From: Lysobacter sp. S4-A87
Lineage (GTDB): Bacteria > Pseudomonadota > Gammaproteobacteria > Xanthomonadales > Xanthomonadaceae
Assembly: GCF_022637455.1 (NCBI RefSeq)
Contig: NZ_CP093341.1
Location: 3,720,001-3,784,000 of the forward strand
Direction of reading: 5' to 3'
Length of the DNA stretch: 64,000 bases
Of the stretch, positions 27,736 through 38,530 are shown piece after piece (the first letter of the stretch is position 1; each line of letters begins with the position of its first letter). Under the pieces are notes generated by a model. That model ran no database searches. It was not told the DNA's origin and saw nothing but the letters and a program-made list of their open reading frames with translations. Made by a program: the position numbers and the translations under genes.

Positions 27736-28518
27736 TCAGTTGCCCAGTTCGAAGACGATGTCGAGGCTGACCGACAGAGTGTTCTCGCCCGCGGCGATCG
27801 GCGTGCTGTCAAAGGCTTCCTTGCCGCGGGCCATCGCCATCATCGGCATCGGCCGCGGCGGCGCGAAACTGCCGCCCTCGCTGATGCTGACGATGCGGCG
27901 GACCTTCAGGCCCAACGTCTTGGCGTACATCTGCGCGCGGGTCTGCGCCTTCTCGACCGCGGCACGGCGCGCCTCGTCGTAGGCCTCGCCCTTGTTCGCC
28001 TCGTCGATGTCGAAAGTCGGGCCGTTGATCTGGTTGGCGCCGGTGGCGGCCAGCGCATCCATGATCTTGCCGAGCTTGCCGATGTCGCGGACGGTGATGT
28101 TGACGGTGTTCTGGGCCTGGTAGCCGGTGATCGTCGGCGGCTGGTTCTCGCCGTACTTGTACTGCGGGTTGAGGTTGACGCCGCTGGTCTGGATGTCGCG
28201 TTCGGCAATGCCGGCGGCCTTGATTGCCGAAACCACCTTGGTCATCTGCTCGGCATTGGCGCGCATGGCCGAATTGGCGTCGGCGGCCTGGGTCACCACG
28301 CCGGTGGAAAGGGTGGCGATGTCCGGTGCGCGGCGGGTCTCGGCCTGGGCCGACACCGACAGCAGGGTTCCGTCGGTCGCAACGTACGGTGTGGTCTGGG
28401 CGGGACTCACGGCGGGGATGGCTCCGAAGGCGAGGGCGGCGGCCAGCACGAGCGGCCGCAGGGCGAGGCGGGAAGACTTGGTCGGCGTGGACTTCATCCG
28501 GGTGGACAGCTGGGACAT
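27736..28518 (-). CDS. SIMPL domain-containing (DUF541) exported protein
   Basis: 260 residues starting at 28518 with AAGGAG eight bases upstream. A signal peptide ends near residue 40 (VSPAQ). The DUF541/SIMPL pattern includes LSVSAQAETRRAPDIATLSTGVVTQA, a DIQTSGVNLNPQYKY strand, and a C-terminal TLSVSLDIVFEL. SIMPL proteins are periplasmic and often linked to oxidative stress tolerance (E. coli YggE), with no proven biochemical activity. It is divergent from maf. The unusual tandem terminator follows it. Confidence 0.85.
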   Translation of the reverse strand: MSQLSTRMKSTPTKSSRLALRPLVLAAALAFGAIPAVSPAQTTPYVATDGTLLSVSAQAETRRAPDIATLSTGVVTQAADANSAMRANAEQMTKVVSAIKAAGIAERDIQTSGVNLNPQYKYGENQPPTITGYQAQNTVNITVRDIGKLGKIMDALAATGANQINGPTFDIDEANKGEAYDEARRAAVEKAQTRAQMYAKTLGLKVRRIVSISEGGSFAPPRPMPMMAMARGKEAFDSTPIAAGENTLSVSLDIVFELGN

Positions 28519-28640
28519 GAACGACTCCTTGGGGTTGGGGGTAGGGTCTGGATGGTGCAGTGAACGATTCGTGAGCCCGGTCGGGGTTGAATGAGGTTGC
28601 GCGCGCTGCCGCGCAGTCAGCGCGGGTTATGCTTTCGCAG

Positions 28641-29225
28641 ATGCTTTACCTCGCCTCCAAATCCCCCCGCCGGCACGAGTTGCTGGGCCGGCTCCTGTCG
28701 AGCCAGCCCGGCCTGGAGTTCGGCGTGCTCGACCTCGACATCCCCGAGCACCCGCAGCCCGGCGAGCCGGCCGAATCCTACGTGCGCCGCGTCGCCCGCG
28801 AGAAGGCCGGAGCCGGCCTGCTCAGGGTGGTGGGCAACCCCAGCGCGGTCGTGCTCGGCTCCGACACCGAGGTCGTGCTCGACGATGAAGTGTTCGGCAA
28901 GCCGGCCGACGATGCCGATGCCGCGGCGATGCTGCGCAGGCTCTCCGGACGCACCCACCAGGTGATCTCGGCAGTGTCGCTGGTTTCGCCGTCGCGCGAG
29001 GCGCAGGCCGTCTCGGTTTCCGAAGTCACCTTCGCCCAGCTCAGCCAGTCGCAGATCGACGACTACGTTGCCAGCGGCGAGCCGCACGGGCGCGCGGGCG
29101 CGTACGCGATCCAGGGACTGGCCGAAGCGTTCACCACGCGCCTGTCCGGCAGCTACTCGGGCGTGATGGGATTGCCGCTGTACGAAACTGCCACCTTGCT
29201 GCGCCAGTTCGGAGTGTTGAAGTGA
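28641..29225 (+). CDS. maf: Maf family nucleotide pyrophosphatase (dTTP/UTP-type, YhdE-like)
   Basis: 194 residues from the ATG at 28641, giving the conserved [15 protein letters not shown] start; an ATG at 28629 would add four residues. [17 protein letters not shown] holds the catalytic Asp and Lys, and [15 protein letters not shown] matches the YhdE branch closely. The enzyme hydrolyses dTTP, UTP and modified pyrimidine nucleotides as a house-cleaning activity, and overproduction blocks septation in some bacteria. It overlaps rng by four bases and heads the maf-rng-yhdP-tldD run also found in E. coli. Confidence 0.92.
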   Translation: MLYLASKSPRRHELLGRLLSSQPGLEFGVLDLDIPEHPQPGEPAESYVRRVAREKAGAGLLRVVGNPSAVVLGSDTEVVLDDEVFGKPADDADAAAMLRRLSGRTHQVISAVSLVSPSREAQAVSVSEVTFAQLSQSQIDDYVASGEPHGRAGAYAIQGLAEAFTTRLSGSYSGVMGLPLYETATLLRQFGVLK

Positions 29226-30715
29226 CCGAAGAAATACTGGTCAACGTTACGCCCCGCGAAACCCGCGTTGCCGTCGTCGAAAACGGCATGCTCCAGGAAC
29301 TGCACATCGAACGCGGCTGGCGCCGCGGTGTCGTCGGCAACATCTACAAGGGCAAGGTCCAGCGGGTCATGCCGGGCATGCAGGCGGCGTTTGTCGAGAT
29401 CGGGCTGGAGCGCGCGGCGTTCCTGCACGCGGCCGACATCGTCAAGCCGGTGCCGGTCGCCGAAGGCGCCAGCGAAGGCGAGGAGGCCCCCCTGCCGCCG
29501 ACGCCGACGCGGCCGATCGCCGAGCTGCTGCGCGAGGGCCAGGACATCATCGTTCAGGTGGTCAAGGACCCGATCGGCAGCAAGGGCGCGCGACTCACCA
29601 CCCAGCTGAGCATTCCCTCGCGCTACCTGGTGCTGCTGCCGCGCACGCGCGTGGTCGGCGTGTCGGCGCGCATCGAGGACGAGGCCGAGCGTGCCCGCCT
29701 GAAATCGCACATCACCTCGCTGGCGCCGTCCGGCGACAGCCACGGCTACATCGTGCGCACCAACGCCGAAGGCCAGCCGGAGGAACAGCTGGCCGAGGAC
29801 GTGGCCTACCTGGGCCGGGTCTGGGGCCTGATCGAGGAGCGCTCGCGCAGCGCCCGCGTCGGCGAGCGCGTGTATGAAGACCTGAACCTGCCGCTGCGCG
29901 CGGTGCGCGACCTGATGCGCAAGGACGTCGAGAAGGTGCGCGTGGACTCGCGCGAGACCTGCGAGCGCCTGCGCGTGTTCGCGGCGCAGTACATGCCCGG
30001 CCTGGACGAGAAGATCGAGCATTACACCGGTGCCCGCCCGATCTTCGACCTGTACGGCGTCGAGGACGAGATCCAGCGCGCACTGGACAAGGAAGTGCCG
30101 CTGAAGTCCGGCGGCTATCTGGTGATCGACCAGACCGAGGCGATGACCACGGTCGACATCAATACCGGTTCCTTCCTCGGCCAGCGCAACCTGGAGGAAA
30201 CGGTGTACCGCACCAACCTCGAGGCGGCGCAGTCGGTGGCACGCCAGCTGCGCCTGCGCAACCTCGGCGGCATCATCATCATCGACTTCATCGACATGAC
30301 CGATTCCGAGCACAAGCGCCAGGTGCTGCGGCAGTTGGAAAAGTCGCTGGCGCGCGACCACGCCAAGACCACGGTGTACGAGTTCTCGCCGCTGGGCCTG
30401 GTCGAGATGACGCGCAAGCGCACCACCGAAAGCCTGGAGCGCCAGCTGTCGGAGGCGTGCCACGAGTGCGGCGGGCGCGGCACGCTGAAGACGCCGGAAA
30501 CGGTGACGTACGAGATATTCCGCGACATCGTCCGCCAGGTGCGCCAGTTCGACGCGCAACGGCTGCTGGTGATCGCCTCGCCGAAAGTGGTCGCCCGCAT
30601 CACCGACGAGGAGTCGGCGGCGGTGGCCGAGCTCGAAGAGTTCCTTGCCAAGTCGATCCGCTTCCAGGCCGACGACCAGTACGCGCAGGAGCAGTTTGAT
30701 GTTGTCCTGCTCTGA
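29222..30715 (+). CDS. rng: ribonuclease G
   Basis: 497 residues from a GTG that overlaps the maf stop codon. The S1 RNA-binding part ([23 protein letters not shown]) comes first. The catalytic Mg-binding Asp residues lie in TVDINTGSF and IIDFIDMTD, and the Zn-link CHECGGRG follows near residue 415. There is no long RNase E-type C-terminal scaffold, so RNase G rather than RNase E. It is an endonuclease maturing 16S rRNA 5' ends and degrading selected mRNAs. It is translationally coupled to maf. Confidence 0.95.
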   Translation: MTEEILVNVTPRETRVAVVENGMLQELHIERGWRRGVVGNIYKGKVQRVMPGMQAAFVEIGLERAAFLHAADIVKPVPVAEGASEGEEAPLPPTPTRPIAELLREGQDIIVQVVKDPIGSKGARLTTQLSIPSRYLVLLPRTRVVGVSARIEDEAERARLKSHITSLAPSGDSHGYIVRTNAEGQPEEQLAEDVAYLGRVWGLIEERSRSARVGERVYEDLNLPLRAVRDLMRKDVEKVRVDSRETCERLRVFAAQYMPGLDEKIEHYTGARPIFDLYGVEDEIQRALDKEVPLKSGGYLVIDQTEAMTTVDINTGSFLGQRNLEETVYRTNLEAAQSVARQLRLRNLGGIIIIDFIDMTDSEHKRQVLRQLEKSLARDHAKTTVYEFSPLGLVEMTRKRTTESLERQLSEACHECGGRGTLKTPETVTYEIFRDIVRQVRQFDAQRLLVIASPKVVARITDEESAAVAELEEFLAKSIRFQADDQYAQEQFDVVLL

Positions 30716-30841
30716 CAAGTGCCTGGGTCGGCAGTGGACGACGGGCAACGCTAGCGGGCAGGGACATCAGGATTGCCGGAGGCCGGCGATGCGTTCGCGG
30801 CGCAACGGCTGCCTGTCGCCGTTCGCGCACGGAGCCGGTTG

Positions 30842-33800
30842 ATGCCGACCCCCATGCGCCGCCGTCTGCGCATCGCCCGTCGCGGCCTGGTCTACACCAC
30901 CGCGCTGGTGCTGGTGCTGATCGCGCTGGTGCTGGCCATCGCCAGCCAGTTGCTGCCGTTGGCGGAGAGCAACCCCAAGCGCGTCGCGGCATGGCTCAGT
31001 GAGCGTGCCGGCAGGCCGGTGTCGTTCGACAAGGTCGAGACGGACTGGACCCGGCGCGGGCCGCTGCTGCGACTGGACAACCTGCGCGTGGGTGCCGGCG
31101 ATGAAGCCTTCACGGTCGGCGACACCGAAATGCTGGTGTCGGTGTACGCCGGCCTGCTGCCTGGCCATGCATTCTCGGAGCTGCGCCTGCGCGGCCTCGA
31201 CCTGACCCTGGAGCGCAGCGACGACGCGCGCTGGAAGGTGCGCGGCCTGCCGGGCCAGGAACAGGCTGCACGCGATCCGCTGTCGGCGCTGGAAGGCCTG
31301 GGCGAGTTGCAGGTCATCGGCGGCAAGCTGACCATCATGGCGCCGCAGCTGGGCATCGACGCCCGCATTCCCCGCATCGACCTGCGCCTTCGCGTCGACG
31401 GCCCGCGCGTGCGCGCCGGCGTGCGCGCCTGGCCGAGCGTGGGCGTGCCTGGCGCGGCCATGTCGCCGCTGGACGCGGTGTTCGACTTCGATCGCAAGCA
31501 AGGTGATGGCAGGGCGTACCTGGGCACGCGCCGCGCCGACCTGGCCGCGTGGGGGCCGTTGCTGCAACTGGCCGGTGTCGGCAGCGAGTCCGGACAGGGA
31601 CGCGCGGAAGCATGGGCGCAACTGCGTGGCCACCGCATTACCGAAGTCATCGTTGATGCGGCGCTCGACCGTGTCGGCCTGCGTGGCGCGGCATTGGCCA
31701 ACGGCTCGGTGCCGCGCGTGTTGTTTCCGCACATCGAGACGCGGGCGCGCTGGCGCCTGGTCGATGGCGGCTGGCGCGCGGACGCACCCAGGCTGCGCAT
31801 CGACAGTGCCGGCCACGCGCAGAAACTCGACGGCCTGGCCATCGCCGGCGGTACCCGTTACGCGATCGTGGCCGATCGTATCGACGCCGGCCCGCTCCTC
31901 GCTGCCGCCGCACTCAGCGATCGCCTCGAGCCGGGGCTGCGCCAGTGGCTCTACAGCACCGCGCCGCAGGTGTCGCTGCAGCGGATAGAAGTTGCCGGCG
32001 TGCGCGGTGGACCGATGCGCACGCATGCGCGCATCGCTGCATTCGGATTCAAGCCCGCCGGCAATGCTCCGGGCCTGAGCGGACTGGCCGGCGAGTTCGA
32101 TGGCGATGCCGATGGCTTCAGCCTCGTGCTCGACCCCAAGTCGCCGATGGTGTTCGACTGGCCGCGCGGTTTCGGCGTCGCCCAGACCGTTGCCCTGCAG
32201 GGCCTGGTCAGCGGCTGGCGCGAGGGCGCTGGCTGGCGCGTCGGCACGCCGGCGCTTGCGATCAAGGGCAACGGTTTCGGCGTGCAGGCGCGTGGCGGAC
32301 TGTGGTGGCAGGGCGATGGTTCGCGGCCCTGGATCGACATCGCCGCCGACATCGATGAAACCCAGGTGCCGGTCGCCAAGGGCTTCTGGATCCACCACAA
32401 GATGGCGCCGCGCGTGATCGAGTGGCTCGACTCGGCGCTGCAGGGCGGCCGCCTGCGCAACGGCCACGCGGTGGTGTCGGGCGACCTCGACGATTGGCCC
32501 TTCCGCGACCGCAACGGTCGCTTCGAGGCGGTGGCGCAGCTGGAAGATGCCGTCGTCAAGTTCCAGCCCGGTTGGCCGGCGGCGGAAGGACTCGATGCCG
32601 ATGTCGCCTTCATTGCCGACGGTTTCACGGTCGAAGGCCACGGCAGGCTGGCCGGTGTCGCGATCGACCAGATTCGCGCGGGCATCGACCATTACGGTGG
32701 CGGCGCGTTGACGGTGAAGGCCCAGGGCGGCGCCGATGCCGCCCAGCTACTGGCACTGCTGCGCGACAGCCCGCTGCAGCACGATCACGCCGACACCCTG
32801 AACAACGTCGTGGCCGGTGGTGCCGCCCGCGTCGGCTTCGACATGAACATGCCACTGGTGCGCGGCGCGGTGACGGACATCGGCGGAACGGTCGAACTCA
32901 AGGACGCCAAGCTCGCCGACCCGCGCTGGAAGCTGGCCTTCGACCAGGTCAACGGTCGCGCCGAGTATGCGCGCGGCGGTTTTGGCGCGAAGGATCTGCG
33001 CGTACGCCACGACGGCCAGCCCGGGCGCCTGACCCTGCTTGCCGGCGACCAGTACGTGAGCGACAAGACGCACGTATTCGAGGCCGACCTCGACGCCGAC
33101 ATGGCCATCGCCGACCTACTCGATCGCGCACCGGAAATGGCCTGGCTCAAGCCGCACGTCGACGGTCGTTCGCGCTGGACGGTCGGCATCGGCATTGCGA
33201 AGGCGGCGAAGGGTCGTGCCGCGCCCACGATGCTGCAGCTTCGCTCGGACCTGGTCGGCACCTCGCTCAACCTGCCGGCGCCGCTGCGAAAGCCGGCTGG
33301 CGATGCGCTTGCCGCGTCGATCGATGCACCGCTGCCGATGGGAAGCGATGACATCCGCGTCACCCTCGGCGACCTTGTCTCGGTGCGCGCGCGCAGTCGC
33401 GACGACGCGGCGGGCAAGTCGCAGACCGGTGTGCGCATCGCCCTGGGCGGCGCGCGGGTCGACGAAGCGCCGCCGGCACACGGCCTGGTGGCGACCGGAC
33501 GAGCTCCGGTGCTGGATGCAATCGACTGGGTTGCCATGATGTACGGCGGCAGTGGCGGCGGCCTTGCCCTGCAACGTATCGATGTCACCGCGCAGCGCCT
33601 CAACCTGGTGGGTGGCGCCTTCGCCGACACGCGCCTGATCGTCGTGCCGGCGGCACAGGGCGCCACCGCCGTGCAGGTCGATGGCGCCGCCTTGCGCGGT
33701 GCCGTGCTGATCCCCGCGGGTGAGGGTGCGGCCATCGCGGGACGGTTCGACCGCGTGTACTGGCGTGCGCCCAAGGCGCCCGCCGCAGCGACAGGCGCGG

Positions 33801-34717
33801 CCACGCCGGCGCCCGCTTCACCCGTGCCACCTGCACCCGCTGCGACGGCAGGCAACGATGGCTTCAATCCGGCAAGGATTCCGCCACTCAACATCGACAT
33901 CGCCGACCTGCGCATGGTCGACGCGCGCCTGGGCGAGGCAAACCTGCGCACGCGGCCGTCCAGCAACGGCATGCGTTTCGAACAGCTGCGCATGCGCAGC
34001 CCCGGCCAGAACCTCGACGTCAGCGGCGACTGGAGCGGACGCGGCGCTGCCGCGCGCACGCAGATGGACGTGAAGATCGACAGCAAGGATCTTGGCGCGT
34101 TGCTGGGCGGCTTCGGCATGAGCCAGCAGCTGGCCGGCGGTATCGGCACGATGCACTTTGCGGCCGGCTGGAACGGCAGTCCCGCCGATTTCAACCTGGC
34201 AACGCTGGAAGGCTCGCTGGATGCCGACCTCCGTGACGGTCGCCTGCTCGAAGTCGAACCCGGTGCCGGTCGCGTGCTCGGCCTGCTCAGCCTGGCGCAG
34301 CTGCCGCGCCGGTTGATGCTGGATTTCCGCGACTTCTTCTCCAAGGGCTTTGCCTTCAATCACGCCGGCGGCAAGGTGCGTTTCAGCGCGGGCACCGCCC
34401 ACAGCGACGCCATTTCCATCGACGGTCCGGCCGCGCAGATCAGCATCAGCGGCAGTGCCAACCTGCGCGCGCAGAGTTTCGACCAGACCATCGAAGTGCG
34501 GCCCAAGGCCGGCAACCTGTTGACCGTGGCCGGCGCGATTGCCGCGGGGCCGGTCGGCGCGGCAATTGGCGCTGCCGCCAATGCGGTGCTGCAGAAGCCG
34601 CTGGGGCAGATGGCCTCGCGCACCTACCGCGTCACCGGGCCGTGGAAAGAGCCCAAGGTCGAAGTGGTCGGAAGCGAGCAGGGCAGGGCCCAGACCACGG
34701 TGCCGCCCTCGCGTTGA
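30842..34717 (+). CDS. yhdP: YhdP family AsmA-like protein (intermembrane phospholipid transport)
   Basis: 1291 residues from the ATG at 30842, with GGAG seven bases upstream. One N-terminal membrane anchor (VYTTALVLVLIALVLAIASQ) is followed by a very long periplasmic region with the DUF3971 core and a C-terminal AsmA-like region (LLGLLSLAQLPRRLMLDFRDFFSKGFAFNHAGG). YhdP, TamB and YdbH form bridges that carry phospholipids from the inner to the outer membrane. A Pro/Ala-rich insert (about residues 980-1000) probably forms a flexible loop. It lies between rng and tldD, as in E. coli. Confidence 0.9.
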   Translation: MPTPMRRRLRIARRGLVYTTALVLVLIALVLAIASQLLPLAESNPKRVAAWLSERAGRPVSFDKVETDWTRRGPLLRLDNLRVGAGDEAFTVGDTEMLVSVYAGLLPGHAFSELRLRGLDLTLERSDDARWKVRGLPGQEQAARDPLSALEGLGELQVIGGKLTIMAPQLGIDARIPRIDLRLRVDGPRVRAGVRAWPSVGVPGAAMSPLDAVFDFDRKQGDGRAYLGTRRADLAAWGPLLQLAGVGSESGQGRAEAWAQLRGHRITEVIVDAALDRVGLRGAALANGSVPRVLFPHIETRARWRLVDGGWRADAPRLRIDSAGHAQKLDGLAIAGGTRYAIVADRIDAGPLLAAAALSDRLEPGLRQWLYSTAPQVSLQRIEVAGVRGGPMRTHARIAAFGFKPAGNAPGLSGLAGEFDGDADGFSLVLDPKSPMVFDWPRGFGVAQTVALQGLVSGWREGAGWRVGTPALAIKGNGFGVQARGGLWWQGDGSRPWIDIAADIDETQVPVAKGFWIHHKMAPRVIEWLDSALQGGRLRNGHAVVSGDLDDWPFRDRNGRFEAVAQLEDAVVKFQPGWPAAEGLDADVAFIADGFTVEGHGRLAGVAIDQIRAGIDHYGGGALTVKAQGGADAAQLLALLRDSPLQHDHADTLNNVVAGGAARVGFDMNMPLVRGAVTDIGGTVELKDAKLADPRWKLAFDQVNGRAEYARGGFGAKDLRVRHDGQPGRLTLLAGDQYVSDKTHVFEADLDADMAIADLLDRAPEMAWLKPHVDGRSRWTVGIGIAKAAKGRAAPTMLQLRSDLVGTSLNLPAPLRKPAGDALAASIDAPLPMGSDDIRVTLGDLVSVRARSRDDAAGKSQTGVRIALGGARVDEAPPAHGLVATGRAPVLDAIDWVAMMYGGSGGGLALQRIDVTAQRLNLVGGAFADTRLIVVPAAQGATAVQVDGAALRGAVLIPAGEGAAIAGRFDRVYWRAPKAPAAATGAATPAPASPVPPAPAATAGNDGFNPARIPPLNIDIADLRMVDARLGEANLRTRPSSNGMRFEQLRMRSPGQNLDVSGDWSGRGAAARTQMDVKIDSKDLGALLGGFGMSQQLAGGIGTMHFAAGWNGSPADFNLATLEGSLDADLRDGRLLEVEPGAGRVLGLLSLAQLPRRLMLDFRDFFSKGFAFNHAGGKVRFSAGTAHSDAISIDGPAAQISISGSANLRAQSFDQTIEVRPKAGNLLTVAGAIAAGPVGAAIGAAANAVLQKPLGQMASRTYRVTGPWKEPKVEVVGSEQGRAQTTVPPSR

Positions 34718-34733
34718 CTCAAGGTGACTCTGG

Positions 34734-34754
34734 GGGAGGGCTGAAGCCCCTCCC
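34734..34754. terminator. GC-rich hairpin after yhdP
   Basis: An imperfect stem GGGAGGG...CCCCTCCC around CTGAAG, 17 bp after the yhdP stop, without a T-run. It is a weak candidate stop between yhdP and tldD. Confidence 0.3.
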
Positions 34755-34868
34755 GCAGGCCCCTTGCCAGTTCCTGCCTTGGAAGATGGCCACTTCGCCC
34801 GCATCTTGTCCGGCGTATAACGTCATTTCCCGCATCCAAAGCCCCAGACCTCCGAGCCCCCTGACCCG

Positions 34869-36311
34869 ATGACCCTGCCCATCCAGATCGCCGAAACCCG
34901 CCTGCTGCTGCCCGCCGGGCTCGATGCTGGCGGCCTCGAACGCACCTTCGGCACGCTGCTTGGACCGGGCGTCGACTTCGGCGACCTGTACTTCCAGCAC
35001 GCCCGTCGCGAGAGCTGGACGGTCGAGGACGGCATCGTCAAGGACGGTGCGCATTCGATCGAGCAGGGCGTGGGTGTTCGCGCGATCAGCGGCGAGAAGA
35101 CCGGCTTCGCCTATTCCGACGAGATCAACACGCAGGCATTGCTGGCCGCATCGAAGTCCGCCCGCGCCATCGCGCGCGACGGTTCGACCCAGTCACCGCA
35201 CGCGCTGGTGCGCGGCGGCGGTCGCGAACTCTACGTACCCGAAGATCCGATCGACGGTTACGCCAACGAGGCCAAGGTCGAAGCGCTGCGTCGCATCGAC
35301 CGCATGCTGCGCGCCGCCGACCCGCGCGTGCAGCAGGTGATGGTGAGCCTGTCCGGCGGCGTCGACACCATCCTGGTGGCGCGCAGCGACGGTGTGCTCG
35401 CGGCCGACGTGCGACCGCTGGTGCGCCTCAACGTGCAGGTGATCGTCGAGCACGGCGGCCGTCGCGAAAGCGGCTACGCCGGTGGCGGCGGCCGCTACAG
35501 CTACGCCGAGCTGCTCGATGGCGACAAGCCCGAGCAGCTCGCACGCGAGGCGCTGCGCCAGGCGCTGGTGAATCTCGAAGCGATCGATGCACCGGCCGGC
35601 ATCATGCCGGTCGTGCTCGGCAGTGGCTGGCCGGGCGTGCTGCTGCACGAAGCCGTCGGTCATGGACTGGAGGGCGACTTCAACCGCAAGGGCACCTCGA
35701 CCTACGCCGGCCGCATGGGCCAGCGTGTCGCATCGCCGGGCGTCACCATCGTCGACGACGGCACCCTGCCGGGCCGGCGCGGTTCGCTCAACGTCGACGA
35801 CGAAGGCACGCCGACCAACTGCACCACGCTGATCGAGGACGGTGTCCTGGTCGGCTACATGCAGGACACGCTCAACGCACGCCTGATGGGCATGGCACCG
35901 ACCGGCAATGGCCGTCGCGAATCGTTCGCGCACCTGCCGATGCCGCGCATGACCAATACCTACATGCTGGCCGGCCAGCACGATCCGGAAGAGATGATCC
36001 GTTCGGTGAAGAAGGGCCTGTACGCGGTCAACTTCGGCGGCGGCCAGGTCGACATCACCAGCGGCAAGTACGTGTTCTCGGCGACCGAGGCGTACCTGAT
36101 CGAGGATGGAAAGATCACCGCGCCGGTGAAGGGCGCCACGCTGATCGGCAACGGCCCGGAAACGATGCAGCGGGTGAAGATGATCGGCCACGACCTCGCG
36201 CTGGACGAAGGCGTGGGCGTCTGCGGCAAGGACGGCCAGAGCGTGCCGGTCGGCGTCGGCCAGCCATCGCTGCTGATCGACCAGCTGACGGTGGGTGGTA
36301 CGCAGGCGTGA
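34869..36311 (+). CDS. tldD: metalloprotease TldD
   Basis: 480 residues, normal for TldD. The zinc-site helix [11 protein letters not shown] is intact, the motif that marks TldD as the catalytic half of the TldD/TldE heterodimer. The C-terminal region has [15 protein letters not shown] and [15 protein letters not shown]. The pair degrades unfolded peptides and, in some bacteria, removes leader peptides of microcins and other modified peptides. The partner gene pmbA is about 740 bp downstream, beyond darP on the other strand. Confidence 0.95.
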   Translation: MTLPIQIAETRLLLPAGLDAGGLERTFGTLLGPGVDFGDLYFQHARRESWTVEDGIVKDGAHSIEQGVGVRAISGEKTGFAYSDEINTQALLAASKSARAIARDGSTQSPHALVRGGGRELYVPEDPIDGYANEAKVEALRRIDRMLRAADPRVQQVMVSLSGGVDTILVARSDGVLAADVRPLVRLNVQVIVEHGGRRESGYAGGGGRYSYAELLDGDKPEQLAREALRQALVNLEAIDAPAGIMPVVLGSGWPGVLLHEAVGHGLEGDFNRKGTSTYAGRMGQRVASPGVTIVDDGTLPGRRGSLNVDDEGTPTNCTTLIEDGVLVGYMQDTLNARLMGMAPTGNGRRESFAHLPMPRMTNTYMLAGQHDPEEMIRSVKKGLYAVNFGGGQVDITSGKYVFSATEAYLIEDGKITAPVKGATLIGNGPETMQRVKMIGHDLALDEGVGVCGKDGQSVPVGVGQPSLLIDQLTVGGTQA

Positions 36312-36330
36312 TGTCCGCGTCAGTCCCTAT

Positions 36331-36376
36331 CCCTTTTCCCGCATGCGGGAGAAGGGGCCCGGAGGGCGGATGAGGG
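36331..36376. repeat. CCTTTTCCCGC/GCGGGAGAAGG palindromic repeat
   Basis: An imperfect dyad followed by CCCGGAGGGCGGATGAGGG, a relative of the repeat at 21215. It occupies the gap between the convergent tldD and darP genes and may act as a terminator for both. Confidence 0.65.
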
Positions 36377-36383
36377 CAAACGG

Positions 36384-36941
36384 CTATTCGTCGTTGTCGT
36401 TGTCGTCGGCGGAGTCGCCGGCCGCACCCAGGATCACTCCGCGCAGCTCCCGATACAGCTCGCGGAACGAATGCGGCGGCTTGTTGCGGTTGCGCTCGTC
36501 GATGGTATTGCGCACCAGCTGGCGCAGGCGCTGTCGGTCGGCCGCCGGGTATTCGTCGAGCAGCTGCGCCAGGGCCGGGTCGCCGTCGGCGATCAGGCGC
36601 TCGCGCCAGGCTTCGACGCGGTGCATGGCCGCGACTTCGCGCCTCGCCGCCTCGCCGTCCTCGTCGAGCGCATCGCGCAGCGCATCCAGGACCTCGTCGT
36701 CCTCGCGCCGCATCTGCTTGGCCAGGAACGCCAGCTGGCGCTTGTGGGCGATGTTGGCGGTGATGCGCTTGCACTCGCGGATGTGCGGCAGCAGCGAGTC
36801 GGGCACCGGCAGCTTGGCCAGCTGCGCCTCGGTCAGCGCCACAAGCTTCTCGCCCAGGGCCAGCACCTCCAGCGCCTCGCGCCGGTTCTGGCTGCGGCTG
36901 GGGCTGAGGAACTCGCCGGATTCTTCGTCTCTACCACGCAT
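36384..36941 (-). CDS. darP: ribosome biogenesis factor DarP (YjgA, DUF615)
   Basis: 185 residues from the ATG at 36941. The core [30 protein letters not shown], with [26 protein letters not shown] after it, is the DUF615 signature. DarP promotes folding of 23S rRNA helix 92 and peptidyl-transferase centre maturation in the 50S subunit. It is charged, helical and has an acidic C-terminus (DDNDNDE). It is divergent from pmbA, as in E. coli, and convergent with tldD. Confidence 0.93.
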   Translation of the reverse strand: MRGRDEESGEFLSPSRSQNRREALEVLALGEKLVALTEAQLAKLPVPDSLLPHIRECKRITANIAHKRQLAFLAKQMRREDDEVLDALRDALDEDGEAARREVAAMHRVEAWRERLIADGDPALAQLLDEYPAADRQRLRQLVRNTIDERNRNKPPHSFRELYRELRGVILGAAGDSADDNDNDE

Positions 36942-37048
36942 GACACTTCTTCCCGAAATCTCCCCGGACGCCGTCGTCGGCGCCGCGGAGGGCAAAAACA
37001 GGTTCCAGGGCCCAGGCCCGCGGAACGGCAGGCAACAAGGATAAGCCA

Positions 37049-38425
37049 TTGAACGAACTGACTCCCCAATACGCTGCATCCCTCGGTGACAGCCATGCCC
37101 GCCTGGAGTCCCTGGCGGAGGTGTCGCAGCGCCTGCTGGAGCGCTGCCGCGCCAGCGGCGCCACCCAGGCCGAGGTGTCGTGCTCGGAGGAATCCGGGCT
37201 CAACGTGAACGTCCGCATGGGCGAGGTCGAGACGGTCGAATCGACCCGCGACCGCGGCATCGCCGTCACCGTCTATTTCGGCCAGCGCAAGGGCAGCGCC
37301 AGCACCGCCGACCTGCGCGAGGAAAGCCTGGGCGCCACCGTCGAGCAGGCCTGCGCGATCGCCCTGCACACTGAGGACGATCCGGCCGCCGGCCTGGCCG
37401 AGGCCGGGCTGATGGCGCGCGACCTGCGCGAGTTCGACTCCTGGCACCCCTGGGTGATCGATGCCGACCGCGCGATCGACCTGGCGCTGGCCTGCGAGCA
37501 GGCCGGGCGCGAGTCCGATGCGCGCATCGAGAATTCCGATGGCGCTTCGGTCGGCACCGGCGAGAGCATCAGCGTCTACGCCAACTCGCACGGTTTCATC
37601 GGTCGCGAGCGCAGCACCCAGCACAGCCTCGGCTGTGCCCTGATCGCCGGCCGCGGCGACGCGATGCAGCGCGATGGCTGGTACAGCATCGGCCTGTCCG
37701 CCGACGACCTCGAGTCGGCCGCGACGATCGGCCGCAAGGCCGCCCAGCGCGCCGCCTCGCGCCTGCAGCCGCGGCAGATTGCCACCGGCGAATACCCGGT
37801 GCTGTTCGCCGCCGAAATGTCGCGCTCGCTGATCGGGCATCTGCTCGGCGCCGTCTCGGGCGGTGCGCTGTACCGTCGTGCCAGCTTCCTGGTCGATTCG
37901 GCCGGCACGCAGTTGTTCCCCGACTGGTTCGCCATCGACGAACTGCCGTTCCTGCAGCGCGGTTTCCGTTCCAGCTCGTTCGACGCCGAAGGCGTGGCCA
38001 CGCGTGAAGCGCCGCTGGTGAAGGGCGGCGTGCTGCAGCGTTACATCCTGGGCAGCTACTCCGCGCGCAAGCTCGGCCTGCAGACCACCGCCAATGCCGG
38101 CGGCGTGCACAACCTCCAGGTCGAGGCCAACGCCGGCGACTTCGAATCGATGCTGGCCGGGATGGGGCGCGGCCTGCTCGTCACCGAGCTGATGGGGCAG
38201 GGCGTCAACACCGTCACCGGCGATTACTCGCGTGGCGCCGCCGGTTTCTGGATCGAGAACGGGCAGATCCAGTACCCGGTCGACGGCATCACGGTCGCGG
38301 GCAACCTCAAGTCGATGTTCGCCGCGATCGAGGCGGTCGGCAGCGATGTCGACCCGCGCTCGCACCTGCGCACCGGCTCGATCCTGGTCAGTCGGATGAC
38401 GGTGGCGGGAGAAACCACCGAGTGA
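37049..38425 (+). CDS. pmbA: metalloprotease PmbA/TldE
   Basis: 458 residues from a TTG at 37049, with AAGGAT well placed upstream. Landmarks include [26 protein letters not shown], the central [26 protein letters not shown] and a C-terminal [25 protein letters not shown]. It lacks the HExxxH helix, as expected for TldE, the non-catalytic partner of TldD. The complex acts on unfolded or leader-bearing peptides in the cytoplasm. The 107-bp gap to darP must hold divergent promoters. Confidence 0.94.
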   Translation: MNELTPQYAASLGDSHARLESLAEVSQRLLERCRASGATQAEVSCSEESGLNVNVRMGEVETVESTRDRGIAVTVYFGQRKGSASTADLREESLGATVEQACAIALHTEDDPAAGLAEAGLMARDLREFDSWHPWVIDADRAIDLALACEQAGRESDARIENSDGASVGTGESISVYANSHGFIGRERSTQHSLGCALIAGRGDAMQRDGWYSIGLSADDLESAATIGRKAAQRAASRLQPRQIATGEYPVLFAAEMSRSLIGHLLGAVSGGALYRRASFLVDSAGTQLFPDWFAIDELPFLQRGFRSSSFDAEGVATREAPLVKGGVLQRYILGSYSARKLGLQTTANAGGVHNLQVEANAGDFESMLAGMGRGLLVTELMGQGVNTVTGDYSRGAAGFWIENGQIQYPVDGITVAGNLKSMFAAIEAVGSDVDPRSHLRTGSILVSRMTVAGETTE

Positions 38426-38432
38426 TGCTCAG

Positions 38433-38464
38433 ACCCTCCCTTTCGCATGGCGAAGGGGAGGGGG
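38433..38464. repeat. CCCTCCCTTTCGC/GCGAAGGGGAGGG palindromic repeat
   Basis: Arms around an ATG loop, eight bases after the pmbA stop. It is a diverged member of the family seen at 21215, 36331 and 47037. Confidence 0.55.
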
Positions 38465-38530
38465 GAAGAGGCTTGACCCGGCCCGGTCCCAAGCGGAAAG
38501 TGACCCCAACAGTCGAGGGAGCAGACCGTA

